DNA of 64,000 nt, taken from a virus. The notes under the pieces are model-generated. The model ran no database searches and was not told the DNA's origin. It worked only from the letters and a program-made list of their open reading frames with translations. The stretch spans positions 33,231-97,230 of IMG/VR virus record IMGVR_UViG_3300025616_000004, one strand, 5' to 3'. Shown here one piece after another: positions 17,257 to 26,630 of this stretch. A program made the position numbers and the translations under genes. How positions within the stretch are numbered: position 1 is the stretch's first letter; the number at the start of each line of letters is the position of its first letter.

Positions 17257-19104
17257 CTAAATATCCATTTCGAATTTCCAATTACCACTATTATGTATTG
17301 AATAGATACTATTTTCTTCCAATATCTGATCTGCTGTTTTGGTATCTGAATATGACTTTGGAAACATTTTTTTAAGTTTATGTTTCTGATATTTCTCTCT
17401 ACTAACTACTTCCCTACGTTCATTGTAATATTTTAATTGAACTCCAGTATCCCCTATAAATCTAAAACCATTTTTAAAATATACTGAATCTTTATAATTA
17501 GGTGTCCAGTCTCGATCACAATACGTTATTATTTTAGTATAACCTTGCATTTTATATTCATGGATACTACTTTTTAATAATCTTGAAAATCCTCCTACAC
17601 ATGATGAGTTTAAGAGTGTGGCGAACCTAGCTATCTCAATGATTTCCCTACACTTCCTGAAAGATATACAACTTACTAATTTAGAACCCTCGTATAATCC
17701 TAAAGCCAAGTTACTACTTACATCCCCGTGAAGATGATTATTGTTAAAGAAGTCTCTACGTTCTCTAATGCTTACTTCTTTAACTTTAAGTTTACGAGCA
17801 TGATACCTACACTCACATCTCCCCAATGTTGATCTGATCATGCTCTTTATTATATCTTCGTTGTCATGTTCCCATATATGATATAACTTAATCTCTTTCG
17901 CTAGTGAAGACTCCGTTTTTACTTTGTGGTAAGAGCTAGATACCTTAAACTTAGAACTATGGTAGTAACTCCCGTTATACTCAAATCCAATGCCCAACTT
18001 AGGTATTAAAATATCTATCTCTAGGGGATATATAGTCCCCCTATCATTAACTACAGTGTCAATATTTAAAGAATTTATAAATTCTTGTATTTTACTCTGA
18101 GATTCTCCCCTCATCTGAGGAAAACATATTGGACATTTTATATCAGCTTTCATGGCACTTTTAAAAACAGAACCACATACCCTATGCTTTACGCTATATT
18201 TAACCCATTTTAGTTTATTACCTACGTTGTAGAATACGCCTTTATAGCTATCTAATAACGTGTACTCGGATTCCTTCGAATTAAATCTATTTTTAATACT
18301 CTCTAATACGGACTCTTTCTTAAATTTTCTTACTTTACTGGCTATCTTAGAAGATTGCATAGCGTATGGATATCCATATTTAAATATATTTGTACTTCTC
18401 AATTTACTCATGGATTCTTCTGTTTGGAGAGCATGAATACAGCCATATTTCTCTAAATTAGTTTTTCTTATCCTACTTTTTATCAATTCGGATTGGGTAG
18501 CTGATGAAAATCCATACTTATCTAGATTAGTTTTCTTTATTTTATTCTTAATATCTTCTGATTGGAACGGGTTGATTACTCCGTACCTTTCTAAATTAGT
18601 AGACTCTTTTTTAGCTACAGATTCTTTAGACTGAACAGCATACTCAACCCCATATTTATGAATGCAAGTAGCCTTTATCTTATCTTTGACTTTTTCAGAT
18701 TTGGTAGCTGATGAAAATCCATACCTTTCGAGATTAGTATCCTTTATTTTGTCTCTAATCTCTTCGGCTTGTGAGGCATAGTCGGTTCCATATTTCTCTC
18801 TATTGGTAGTTATGCCTTTATCTTTAATCTCTTTAGATTGTAACACATATGGAACTCCATATTTAAGTATATTTGTTTTTACTCTCTGTTCTTTACTCTC
18901 TTCTGCGTTTCTTAAGGAAAACCCAAATTTTAAGAAATACTTTTTAAAAGTTCCCTCACTAATGCCCAGTAACCCTTCCAATACCTTTAATGATTTTCCA
19001 TCTAAGTATTCTAGATATGCAGGTTTCCAACATTCTATACTATCTTTGAGATAAATAAGACCTGTCTTTGATATTATAAAGTTAGTTCCAGTTTTCTTCA
19101 ACAT
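17257..19104 (-). CDS. Vsr-like homing endonuclease with 8 DNA-binding repeats and a GNAT-like C-terminal domain
   Basis: The protein has 616 aa, starting at ATG 19102-19104 behind GGAG. The order is: N-terminal HTH-like region; eight tandem 23-aa repeats of the type TNLEKYGxxxxxQSExIKxK (residues 70-250), likely DNA-contacting modules; a zinc motif (RVCGSVFKS...CPICF); a Vsr/PD-(D/E)XK nuclease core (EIDILIPKLGIGFEYNGSYYH ... LYHIWEHD), as in the I-Bth0305I EDxHD family; and a 190-aa C-terminal domain with VGGFSRLLKSSI, GNAT-like. It sits between two baseplate genes and has its own sigma70 promoter (19131-19159). The mobile-gene call is strong; the GNAT reading is tentative. Confidence 0.85.
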   Translation of the reverse strand: MLKKTGTNFIISKTGLIYLKDSIECWKPAYLEYLDGKSLKVLEGLLGISEGTFKKYFLKFGFSLRNAEESKEQRVKTNILKYGVPYVLQSKEIKDKGITTNREKYGTDYASQAEEIRDKIKDTNLERYGFSSATKSEKVKDKIKATCIHKYGVEYAVQSKESVAKKESTNLERYGVINPFQSEDIKNKIKKTNLDKYGFSSATQSELIKSRIRKTNLEKYGCIHALQTEESMSKLRSTNIFKYGYPYAMQSSKIASKVRKFKKESVLESIKNRFNSKESEYTLLDSYKGVFYNVGNKLKWVKYSVKHRVCGSVFKSAMKADIKCPICFPQMRGESQSKIQEFINSLNIDTVVNDRGTIYPLEIDILIPKLGIGFEYNGSYYHSSKFKVSSSYHKVKTESSLAKEIKLYHIWEHDNEDIIKSMIRSTLGRCECRYHARKLKVKEVSIRERRDFFNNNHLHGDVSSNLALGLYEGSKLVSCISFRKCREIIEIARFATLLNSSCVGGFSRLLKSSIHEYKMQGYTKIITYCDRDWTPNYKDSVYFKNGFRFIGDTGVQLKYYNERREVVSREKYQKHKLKKMFPKSYSDTKTADQILEENSIYSIHNSGNWKFEMDI

Positions 19105-19130
19105 AATTCTCCATACTATTAATAATACAT

Positions 19131-19159
19131 AGTATAACATACTAATAAAGAAAAGTCAA
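19131..19159 (-). promoter_or_regulatory. Host-type promoter of the homing endonuclease gene
   Basis: TTGACT, 17 bp, TATACT on the minus strand, TATGT before the -10, 27 bp upstream of ATG 19104. Confidence 0.82.
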
Positions 19160-19162
19160 TAG

Positions 19163-19519
19163 TTAGATAACTCTATTCACTGAAAAATTACCAGTCATTC
19201 CTTTTATTTGAAAAGCTATCACAGCGTTGTATGAGTTATTATCATAGTCTGGGGTGACTGAGGACTGTGCTAAGTTTAAAGTTACTCGTGGTTCATACGC
19301 ATTAATATTGTTTATTATTGATTGAAACATTAGAAGAGACCCTACGACATCGACTATTTCAAATATATAACTTTCTTCTTTACCCCCAAATTCAGGTAGG
19401 AATGGCATTTCGCCCTTAGTACATGTCATTATATTTGTAACACTTTGCATTATAGAGTCTAGATCCTCCACTATGGGATTGTCATAAGCGTTATTACTAT
19501 TTATATCTGAGTATAACAT
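19163..19519 (-). CDS. Baseplate wedge protein, T4 gp25-like
   Basis: The protein has 118 aa, the usual length of gp25. The core signature is visible: DLDSIMQSVTNIMTCTKGEMPFLPEFGG, then a helical stretch and EPRVTLNLAQSSVTPDYDNN, corresponding to the gp25/VipA-lysozyme-like fold's 'T..GE....P.fG' and 'EPR'. It joins the sheath to the wedge and helps trigger contraction. It lies between spike (gp5-like) and J/gp6-like genes, as in other contractile phages, although a homing endonuclease gene now separates it from the latter. Confidence 0.87.
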   Translation of the reverse strand: MLYSDINSNNAYDNPIVEDLDSIMQSVTNIMTCTKGEMPFLPEFGGKEESYIFEIVDVVGSLLMFQSIINNINAYEPRVTLNLAQSSVTPDYDNNSYNAVIAFQIKGMTGNFSVNRVI

Positions 19520-19534
19520 TCTAATATCCTTTCT

Positions 19535-20236
19535 TTATAGAGGTGCTGATGAGATACCTGCGTGTTCTGGAACGGTATGGGTATGAGTAGCTCCAGATTT
19601 TCCACTTGATAGACAGTCTGGAGTTGTTATTATCCCAGTTACGTTTAGATCTCCAGATATATTCGTAGTCGTTGCAGTTATGTTGAGAGTTGTAGTTATT
19701 AAATCCACCGTTCCGTCTGGATTCATCTTTAAGGTGTTCCCAGAAGCCTGATAGATGTCTATTGTCTCATCTTGGTTCATCTTGACATAGTTTCCTGAGG
19801 GATGTTTAAACTCCCATGTGCCTTTAGTTTTATTCACCTTGAAAATATTACCAGTACTGTCTGTGAATCCATAGGAGTTTGGGTAATCCTCATCAAAAGC
19901 ATCGTTTCTATTCAAAATCGTATTACTTCCACCCTTATAATATCCGAAATATGAGTCAGATGTGGGAAATTCTACGGATACTTCAGTTCCTATTTCAGGC
20001 ACTGCAAATGATGAAGTCTCTATACTATTTCCTAGAAAACTAGCGGGTTGTTGGTTTATCCATGGTAAGTCTTCGTCTAATATGTGATCTTCTCCATAAC
20101 CCCCATACATCTCTTTAACTCTTACAGTAACTCTTCCTATTTTAAGAGGATCATTGTTGTCTATAATAGTTCCAGAGTATGTTATTGGTTTGGTCAAAGT
20201 CGATTCCCTGAGCCATTTTGTTGGATTTGCTAACAT
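19535..20236 (-). CDS. Baseplate central spike protein, gp5/gpV-like
   Basis: The start is ATG 20234-20236, overlapping the TGA of the hub gene (TGATG) with GAGG upstream. The 233-aa protein has an N-terminal OB fold (GTIIDNNDPLKIGRVTVRVK ... LPWINQQPASF) and SYGFTDSTGNIFKVNK. A run of short beta repeats follows (HPSGNYVKMNQDETIDI, ASGNTLKMNPDGTVDL), typical of a trimeric beta-helix spike. The end SGATHTHTVPEHAG carries the HxH-type residues that bind metal at the needle tip. No lysozyme domain is present, unlike T4 gp5. It pierces the outer layer of the host. Confidence 0.85.
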   Translation of the reverse strand: MLANPTKWLRESTLTKPITYSGTIIDNNDPLKIGRVTVRVKEMYGGYGEDHILDEDLPWINQQPASFLGNSIETSSFAVPEIGTEVSVEFPTSDSYFGYYKGGSNTILNRNDAFDEDYPNSYGFTDSTGNIFKVNKTKGTWEFKHPSGNYVKMNQDETIDIYQASGNTLKMNPDGTVDLITTTLNITATTTNISGDLNVTGIITTPDCLSSGKSGATHTHTVPEHAGISSAPL

Positions 20237-22260
20237 CACAATACCTCAATTAGCGTTTTACTAGAAAATAGATCCTTAGTACGATATACGAAATAATTTC
20301 TAAATGTACCGTCTAATTTTAAACTTCTAGTCTTCATTTCTAAATTAGTATATACTTTTCCGTTTATCTTGATGGTGGCTTCGCCTAAGTTTGTAGAATA
20401 TATTAAATAAATATAACCCTTCTTAACTGTTATCATTTTATTCAAGTATCTTCTCTTAGTTTCGTCACTATATAAATTCTTAATATCTAATTCATTTATA
20501 ATATCCTTATCTAAGCATCCCCAATATCTTCTAGACATTGAATTGTCCACTTGTGATACGATTCCAGTAGTCTTTAAGTAAGTAACTGTATCCTTTAATA
20601 TGCCGTCTAGATCTGTATTACCTGTATTAGCATTATCTTCATCTATTAATCCAGAAGAGTACCATGAGAAAACACTGGATGTAAAACTATCTGGGAGCAG
20701 TCCAGTATTTCCTAGATTCGGAATTCTTAATACGCTATTAGTAATATACTCACTAAAATCCCCACTAAGAAGTCTCGTCATTATACTACTGTCTGCTGCT
20801 AATATGACAGTCTCTCCCCGCTCAGACAGGAATGAGAATATTTGCCTAAGTATAGAATCGTTAAGATTAGCTTCTTTTACTGTTTTAAGATAATCTTGTT
20901 TAATCCAAATACCCTGTTCGTCGTAACCGAACATACCCTTAAATACATCAATTAAATTTTGTGCAAGTATTCTCATAGACGGAATATCTAACTTAATACC
21001 TAGGATATCAAAGAAAGCTTTGATATTTGTAATTGCGTCTTGAAGTTTCTGCATGGCATCTGTGTATTCCGTATCCTCAGTTATCATCTGTGGTTGTTGT
21101 GATTCCAGTTCACTCATATAATCTCTAACCTCGTTGAATGATTCCCTGCTAAGTGTTACATGTGTCTTAAGATTTCTACCTGCTCCTATTATCCTGACTA
21201 TTTGAGATATTAAGTACTTACCTGAATATACACTTTCAGTCTCTCCAGATCTATCAAGTTTAGTGGGAAGATAACTAGCTACGTCTAGAACTTGCATAGT
21301 ATCTATAAGCCTATCAGTGTAAGATAGTATCGCCCTAGCCCCTGAGAACAGTGTGAGGAATCCTAAGTTATGTATATAGGAATTCCAATAACTAGTATGT
21401 ACATTTCCATTAGTAATGTAATTTATACTATCTTTAAGTTGAGACGATGACTCTTCTACCATAGCAGTGTTGGCTAACATTGATTTACCTTCAAATGTAA
21501 ATTCATCCTTACTTCCTGAATCCATGTCATATACATTGTTCTTCTTATTCTGAATTAGAAGGCTAACTATTCCAGAGTCATTTATTATTTCTGGATGTCC
21601 TGATGTTTTAACGCTATTGCTTAAATTACTTGATACGTCAGTAAATACCCACTTAGGTTCCTCTGACACTGACTTAGCTATGTCTTTGAATAGAAACTTA
21701 CCATCTTTGGTTATAGCTACTGCTGGAAATGAATCATTGAGTGTAGAATGTAACCACATATCCATAGCAAAATCTCTAGTAGTTTTTTTACATCTTAGCC
21801 ATTTTTGATTACTTGTATCCTTAGTAACATTAGTATCAAATTTAAAATATCTAGAAGTTACTTTACTCAACGCTTCTGTTGCTGAGATATTTTCTCCACT
21901 ATCCCCTTTTATACATTCAGTCCCTGTCTCTTCTAGAAAGGATACCGCATCGTAGACTCCTCCTATGGAAGCTCTCCATGCCCCATGACCAAATTCAACT
22001 ATATTCTTAACTTTTATACGAAAAGGTAGTGTCCTCATATCGTCTCTGCTAGAGCCAAAAGTGATAGACAACACGTTATCTTCCACTAAGTAGTTTCTTA
22101 GATCAGGTATAGCAAACTTAAATATTAAGTCAAAATAGGGTAGCACGCATCCAGCCTCTTCAAATAAAGCAAACTCTGTGAGATCACTATCTTGTATGAA
22201 GTCCTTATATTTTCCTATGGAGACTGAAAATACATATTGTCCCACTATTTCAATTGTCAT
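20236..22260 (-). CDS. Baseplate hub protein, gp27/gpD-like
   Basis: The protein has 674 aa and is encoded immediately before the spike gene, as is standard for hub proteins. The N-terminus YVFSVSIGKYKDFIQDSDLTEFALFEEAG and later NVHTSYWNSYIHNLGFLTLFSGARAIL fit the two-barrel hub layout. GKYLISQIVRIIGAGRNLKTHVTLSRESFN resembles the 'G.y.v......' beta strand of late control D proteins. The hub connects the tube to the spike. The C-terminal 200 residues have no clear counterpart and may form an extra decoration. Assignment rests on gene order plus partial motifs. Confidence 0.72.
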   Translation of the reverse strand: MTIEIVGQYVFSVSIGKYKDFIQDSDLTEFALFEEAGCVLPYFDLIFKFAIPDLRNYLVEDNVLSITFGSSRDDMRTLPFRIKVKNIVEFGHGAWRASIGGVYDAVSFLEETGTECIKGDSGENISATEALSKVTSRYFKFDTNVTKDTSNQKWLRCKKTTRDFAMDMWLHSTLNDSFPAVAITKDGKFLFKDIAKSVSEEPKWVFTDVSSNLSNSVKTSGHPEIINDSGIVSLLIQNKKNNVYDMDSGSKDEFTFEGKSMLANTAMVEESSSQLKDSINYITNGNVHTSYWNSYIHNLGFLTLFSGARAILSYTDRLIDTMQVLDVASYLPTKLDRSGETESVYSGKYLISQIVRIIGAGRNLKTHVTLSRESFNEVRDYMSELESQQPQMITEDTEYTDAMQKLQDAITNIKAFFDILGIKLDIPSMRILAQNLIDVFKGMFGYDEQGIWIKQDYLKTVKEANLNDSILRQIFSFLSERGETVILAADSSIMTRLLSGDFSEYITNSVLRIPNLGNTGLLPDSFTSSVFSWYSSGLIDEDNANTGNTDLDGILKDTVTYLKTTGIVSQVDNSMSRRYWGCLDKDIINELDIKNLYSDETKRRYLNKMITVKKGYIYLIYSTNLGEATIKINGKVYTNLEMKTRSLKLDGTFRNYFVYRTKDLFSSKTLIEVL

Positions 22261-22272
22261 AGTATTCCTCTC

Positions 22273-22614
22273 TTAAGATTTGTTTTCAAATGATCGAAGA
22301 TTAAAAAATAAATTTTCTAAATCCATAACCCCAAAGTATTTTAAAGAAGTTCCTGTAATCAAATCTTCTAAGTCTATTATGTCATTGTACATTAATATTA
22401 AAGACCAGTAATATACATTTTCATATATTTTATACGATATTAGGTCAGGTCTGTATTCTTCAGTACTTATAGTGAAAGTTCCAACTTGGGGGAGTTTTAT
22501 AAAATTCTCTAGAAAGTAGGAGTTTAGTACGTCAAAATTATCTAACTCGAAAGGCATGAACTTACCTAAATCGTATTTCTCGTTACTTATGTAGTCTGAA
22601 TTAACGTAAAACAT
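22273..22614 (-). CDS. Baseplate wedge protein, T4 gp53-like
   Basis: The protein has 113 aa. EEYRPDLISYKIYENVYYWSLILMYN matches the gp53 signature 'YRPDLISYKvYG...lWWvi...N', where the chain binds the wedge and LysM-like tip. It lies between the tape measure region and the hub gene, as expected. It is about half the size of T4 gp53, which has extra domains. Likely a structural wedge component. Confidence 0.78.
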   Translation of the reverse strand: MFYVNSDYISNEKYDLGKFMPFELDNFDVLNSYFLENFIKLPQVGTFTISTEEYRPDLISYKIYENVYYWSLILMYNDIIDLEDLITGTSLKYFGVMDLENLFFNLRSFENKS

Positions 22615-22627
22615 TTACTAACTCCAT

Positions 22628-23293
22628 CTAATCAACTAAAAACATACTTGCAAACTCATCCGCGTATGGAAGTCTTCTTGGCATTACTATAACACTCACT
22701 TTTACCCATAGAGGCTTTCCATTAGTACCCACAGTATCTGAGTATGTTAAAACTGGGTTCTTTAAAATCATATTTATAGCCCTGAACCATTTACCTATGG
22801 TAACTATAACTGTTCCTTTAGTGGGTTGCTGTGTTAGGGAACTACCTCCTGACTCTGCAAGAGCGTTTGGAACAAACCCCCAGTGGTATTTCACTGTACC
22901 TACACTTACTCTTTCTGGAAACGTAGACTCATAAAGACGTAATACTTTTTTCATAGGATTGTCGTCTTTTTTAGTAGCTATTACATAAAATTCAAGTTTA
23001 AATTCGGGTATCCTTGTTGCTATGGGTGTTTGCATAGTATCTAATATATTGAGGACTTGTATATCTCCCCCTAATTGCCCTACTAACTTGTTCAAATTTG
23101 TAGCATAGTCTCTTCCAAATAGCTTATCCGACCACTCTAAGGAGGTATTTACCTCAAAAGGATTTTCAAGATACCCATAGATAACAGAGTCGTTCTTAGC
23201 TGACTTCTCATCTGGAGATTTTCCAGATTCGGGGGGGATTATTAACATAACCCTCAAACTCTCATTATTTATAACTGAATCGTATATATTCAT
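22628..23293 (-). CDS. Baseplate or tail-tube initiation protein (unassigned)
   Basis: The protein has 221 aa, and its start overlaps the stop of the tape measure gene (TAATG). It is beta-rich, with GYLENPFEVNTSLEWSDKLF near the start and WVKVSVIVMPRRLPYADEF at the end. Its position between the tape measure and gp53-like genes suggests a tube-baseplate adaptor of the T4 gp48/gp54 kind. I see no diagnostic motif, so this is inference from order. Confidence 0.5.
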   Translation of the reverse strand: MNIYDSVINNESLRVMLIIPPESGKSPDEKSAKNDSVIYGYLENPFEVNTSLEWSDKLFGRDYATNLNKLVGQLGGDIQVLNILDTMQTPIATRIPEFKLEFYVIATKKDDNPMKKVLRLYESTFPERVSVGTVKYHWGFVPNALAESGGSSLTQQPTKGTVIVTIGKWFRAINMILKNPVLTYSDTVGTNGKPLWVKVSVIVMPRRLPYADEFASMFLVD

Positions 23294-25773
23294 TATCCTA
23301 AAACTCCGTGTACATTATACATATCTACCATTGCATGATCCGACTTTGTTTTTCTTTCAGACTTTTGTCTATCTGGAGGAGCACTCGCTACTACTGGACT
23401 AGGTGCTGGAGCTATTTTAGTTCCCTGTTCTTTTGGCGGTGTTTTAGGGGGGGCTACTATAACATCTGGTCTTGCTTTAGCTACTAATACTTCTTTTTTC
23501 TTAGCATTAGCTACTAACTCTTCATTTTTCTTAACATTCTCATACACTGACTTTGCAATCTGAACGTCAACATGTGCGTTATCGGTTCCCTTATTCTCTA
23601 TACTTACTTCTGAGAATCTTGGATTCTTTAATGCTTTCTCATAAAGACCTTCAAGAGTTTCTCCAGTCTTAGGGACTATATCGAATTTAGAACCAGACTC
23701 ATGACCTTTTCCAGAACCTTTTCCAGTATGCTTACTTGCAGACGTACCCATAGCTCCAGAAAGTGTAAATTTAGCTCCTTGCCCTGCGAATTCATTTAAT
23801 ACTGTGGAGGTTCCTTTTTTACCGTAGGCTATATCTTGACTAAACTGACTAGGACGATACCAAGAACTTTTACCCCCTAAACTTTCAAATTCTTTATTCT
23901 TGTTGAGAGACTTAGCTAATTTACCCCTCTCTATGTCTCCTGAGGTAATGTCCTCTCCCCTAGAATTTTTTCCAAAAGTAGTTCTTTGAGCTTTATCTTC
24001 TGGGTTCGTAGATAAAACTCTCCTATTCCCGTATTGGTCTATTATTTCTTTTCCTCTATGAAATCCAGTTTTGCCTATATCGTATACCTTAGCTCCTACT
24101 TCCGTTCCTAGTTTCTCACCTTCTTTTTTCTTACCTACTAAGCCACCTAGAAATCCACCTACTCCCCCCCCTGCCTCAGTGTAAGTTTCTTTCTTTTTAA
24201 TCGTATTCACGAATTCCTTATCCTTCTTAGCAAGTCCAGCTTGTTCATTAGCATAGTCTATTTTAATTTGTTCAGTTGATTTACCCTCACCTAGAAAAGG
24301 AAAAAGAGTCTTAAGGCTATTTGTAAAAATTTGACCTAAATCTAAGTTAGGACCGTATATTTTTCTATTTTCCTCTTTTATCACATCCCCTAATGTATCA
24401 TTACCCATGCCTCCCAAGATGTTGTTGGTGCCATCTGCCTTGTTATTTTTAACACCTGAATTAAAATCCCACATTTTTTTAACTTGACCAGATTCTAATC
24501 TCTTTTGAAATTCTTTAGATGGCTTTAAAGCTCCAAATAGTTTATCAGATAGTCCTAAAGTCATGGAAGATGTGAAACCTTCCGCAAATTTTGTAGGAAC
24601 ACTTAAAGTTTTATCTAAAACATTCCCCTTACCCCTATTGATTTCCTCAGTAGCTCTTGTAACTCCTTCAATACCAGCTAAACCTAACGCTAGTGGTTTA
24701 GCTACCATGCCTACCCCCTTTAGAACTGTCATTGTCTTAGCTAGAGGTCCTATGGCACTGCCCAAATTCTTAAAGGTAGCCCAACCTGCATTAGCTGTTA
24801 AGGCTGTCATGACAGCCTCAGATATTAAAGGTGCAGATGAAGCTGTTATGGCAGCCACTGGCTTTAGGGGTTCAGGTAGCATCTCTGAAGCACCCACTGC
24901 AAGATTTCTTACAGAAGCTGTAGTGGCTTCCCCAGTTCTTTCAGTAACAAATCGTTGTATTCTTTCTGCAAATCCATGCCCTCCTCCACCTTGATTTCCA
25001 CCTTGATTTCCACCTTGATTTCCACCTTGTCTTTGTTGGTTAGACGTTAAGGAAGTTACCATACCTTGCATAGTAAGGTTAGTAGTATCTAAGGTTCTTC
25101 TCAGTCTCGCAAAAGGAGAGAAAGCTGTGGACTGATTTCGACTATATTCCTCTATAGTATTTGATAATTCTTGATTTAACCTGACCCTATCCTCATCAGA
25201 TATTTTATTGGATCTCAAAACTTCGGATATCAGGGTTTTTAAATCCTCAGATACTGCTATATCTTCCTTAGCATATTCCCTTAAAAAGTCTAATAGATCT
25301 AGTTGATAATTCACACTAGCATCACTACTATTTAATAATGTTTTGAAATTATTGAGGACATCCTTGGTAGGAATGCCAACTTTCTCTTTAGTTTCTCTAA
25401 GAGATTCCTGCATTCCTTCCAAAAATTTAGATAGGTCTACTTTCTCACCCTTAACTAAATTCTTACCCTTTAAATATTTATCTATAACCTTCTCTAACTT
25501 AGAGTCAACCCCGTCCATGAGCTCAAGAAGTTTAAAGAATCCCTTATCATTATATAAGTCTTCTTCTTTCCCCTTCTTAGCTGTAATATTCCCTTTCTCA
25601 TAAGCAGTCCTCAGGAGTTTATACTGAATAGCCATTTCCTTCATAAGTTTTTCCGTGTTTACATTCCTACTTCTGTCTACAGACTCAGAATATTTCATGA
25701 AGTTAGTAAAGTTCTTAGAAAATTCTAAGAATGGGTTTTTAATATTCGGATTTTCAGGTTGACCGTTAGCCAT
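23293..25773 (-). CDS. Tail tape measure-like protein with C-terminal M15-type peptidase domain
   Basis: The protein has 826 aa. The N-terminal 230 residues are helical and charged, typical of a tape measure rod. A four-fold NQGG repeat (about residues 248-263, encoded by a 12-nt repeat near 24985-25030) forms a hinge. Residues about 300-400 are hydrophobic and Ala/Gly-rich and may insert into membranes. Near the C-terminus KGHESGSKFDIVPKTG and NAHVDVQ give the H-x6-D ... HxD zinc pattern of VanY/D-Ala-D-Ala peptidases (M15), with ASKHTGKGSGKGH before it. It could cut peptidoglycan cross-links during injection. The last 60 residues are Pro/Ala/Lys-rich. Confidence 0.75.
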   Translation of the reverse strand: MANGQPENPNIKNPFLEFSKNFTNFMKYSESVDRSRNVNTEKLMKEMAIQYKLLRTAYEKGNITAKKGKEEDLYNDKGFFKLLELMDGVDSKLEKVIDKYLKGKNLVKGEKVDLSKFLEGMQESLRETKEKVGIPTKDVLNNFKTLLNSSDASVNYQLDLLDFLREYAKEDIAVSEDLKTLISEVLRSNKISDEDRVRLNQELSNTIEEYSRNQSTAFSPFARLRRTLDTTNLTMQGMVTSLTSNQQRQGGNQGGNQGGNQGGGGHGFAERIQRFVTERTGEATTASVRNLAVGASEMLPEPLKPVAAITASSAPLISEAVMTALTANAGWATFKNLGSAIGPLAKTMTVLKGVGMVAKPLALGLAGIEGVTRATEEINRGKGNVLDKTLSVPTKFAEGFTSSMTLGLSDKLFGALKPSKEFQKRLESGQVKKMWDFNSGVKNNKADGTNNILGGMGNDTLGDVIKEENRKIYGPNLDLGQIFTNSLKTLFPFLGEGKSTEQIKIDYANEQAGLAKKDKEFVNTIKKKETYTEAGGGVGGFLGGLVGKKKEGEKLGTEVGAKVYDIGKTGFHRGKEIIDQYGNRRVLSTNPEDKAQRTTFGKNSRGEDITSGDIERGKLAKSLNKNKEFESLGGKSSWYRPSQFSQDIAYGKKGTSTVLNEFAGQGAKFTLSGAMGTSASKHTGKGSGKGHESGSKFDIVPKTGETLEGLYEKALKNPRFSEVSIENKGTDNAHVDVQIAKSVYENVKKNEELVANAKKKEVLVAKARPDVIVAPPKTPPKEQGTKIAPAPSPVVASAPPDRQKSERKTKSDHAMVDMYNVHGVLG

Positions 25774-25895
25774 TATCTATTCTCTTCTTTTAGTTTTTTA
25801 ATTAAAGATCCGTAATGTACTCTGACTTCACTATACAGAAGCTCATTAACATGCCAAGCATCTACTACCCCGTTAGTCGCCAAAAGAAATTTCAT
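25773..25895 (-). CDS. Mini-gene coupled on both sides, 40 aa
   Basis: The ATG at 25893-25895 lies inside the end of the previous baseplate gene in another frame. The stop TAA overlaps the ATG of the tape measure gene (TAATG). The protein is hydrophobic at the start and basic at the end (SLIKKLKEENR). T4-type phages often place a small tape measure chaperone here; that role is inferred from position only. Confidence 0.55.
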   Translation of the reverse strand: MKFLLATNGVVDAWHVNELLYSEVRVHYGSLIKKLKEENR

Positions 25896-26607
25896 CTCGT
25901 ATAATGACTTCTTCTCCACGAAAGGGTTTGAGAATCTCTACCTCCGAGGAGTCTGTTATTCTTATAGCATACTCTTGACCACAACCTCTACATGTCACAT
26001 TTATGGGCTTTACTCCATGATATAGAATTCTATTAAGTGTCTCTAACTTATCTACGTCATTCCCCATAGCACTGGATATAATCTCATAGGCTTCCTCGTA
26101 ACTCCTATTGGTTACTGATTTAGCATACACAGCTAGTACGTCTTTATGTAGATCTTTAGATTGTAACTCCATATAGTCTTTTATCGTAATAAATCCAAAA
26201 TGTAATTCTTCTCCACATATCACAGTTTTAGCGGGCATCGCCTTCATCTCAACATCTATATACTTTAACTCTGTTAAATCAAAAACAGTTATGTTGGTTG
26301 TATCACAGTTGGGGCAGTATGATTTTATGTCTAACATGGACACGCCTAGACTAGCTGTCTTTCGTCTCCACCCTAAGTATAAAGCGTCGTAGAAAGTTAA
26401 ATCCTCTACTGGCATACCTATTATTTCAACACCTTCTAACATCATATTATACATAGCTATCTCATCCAGATTTGATTGATTTATCTTTAGAATTTCTCCA
26501 AAAGAAAAAGGATAGTAATGTATGTTAACTCCATCGGGGTATTGCAAGTTTCCCGAAGGTAGCCATTTTTCTTGATATTTAGGTAAATACTTTCTTGAAT
26601 TTTCCAT
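25873..26607 (-). CDS. T4_baseplate family protein (gp26/gp51-like) with zinc ribbon
   Basis: The protein has 244 aa. EKWLPSGNLQYPDGVNIHYYPF near the start matches the 'lPS.G..Y' opening of the T4_baseplate family (gp26 and gp51 hub assembly proteins). DALYLGWRRKTASLG is the helix that follows. Two CxxC knuckles (CPNC near residue 120 and CRGC near residue 215) can form a zinc ribbon. It is upstream of the tape measure gene and probably aids hub assembly. An unusual feature is the well-kept zinc site. Confidence 0.7.
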   Translation of the reverse strand: MENSRKYLPKYQEKWLPSGNLQYPDGVNIHYYPFSFGEILKINQSNLDEIAMYNMMLEGVEIIGMPVEDLTFYDALYLGWRRKTASLGVSMLDIKSYCPNCDTTNITVFDLTELKYIDVEMKAMPAKTVICGEELHFGFITIKDYMELQSKDLHKDVLAVYAKSVTNRSYEEAYEIISSAMGNDVDKLETLNRILYHGVKPINVTCRGCGQEYAIRITDSSEVEILKPFRGEEVIIRDEISFGD

Positions 26608-26630
26608 CCCTTAAACCCCTTTTCCCCCAA

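Noticed and set aside
24563-24994. Plus-strand ORFs of 60-140 codons across the window
   Set aside because: They lie antisense to well-supported genes, lack ribosome sites and have no recognisable motifs. No plus-strand gene is supported.
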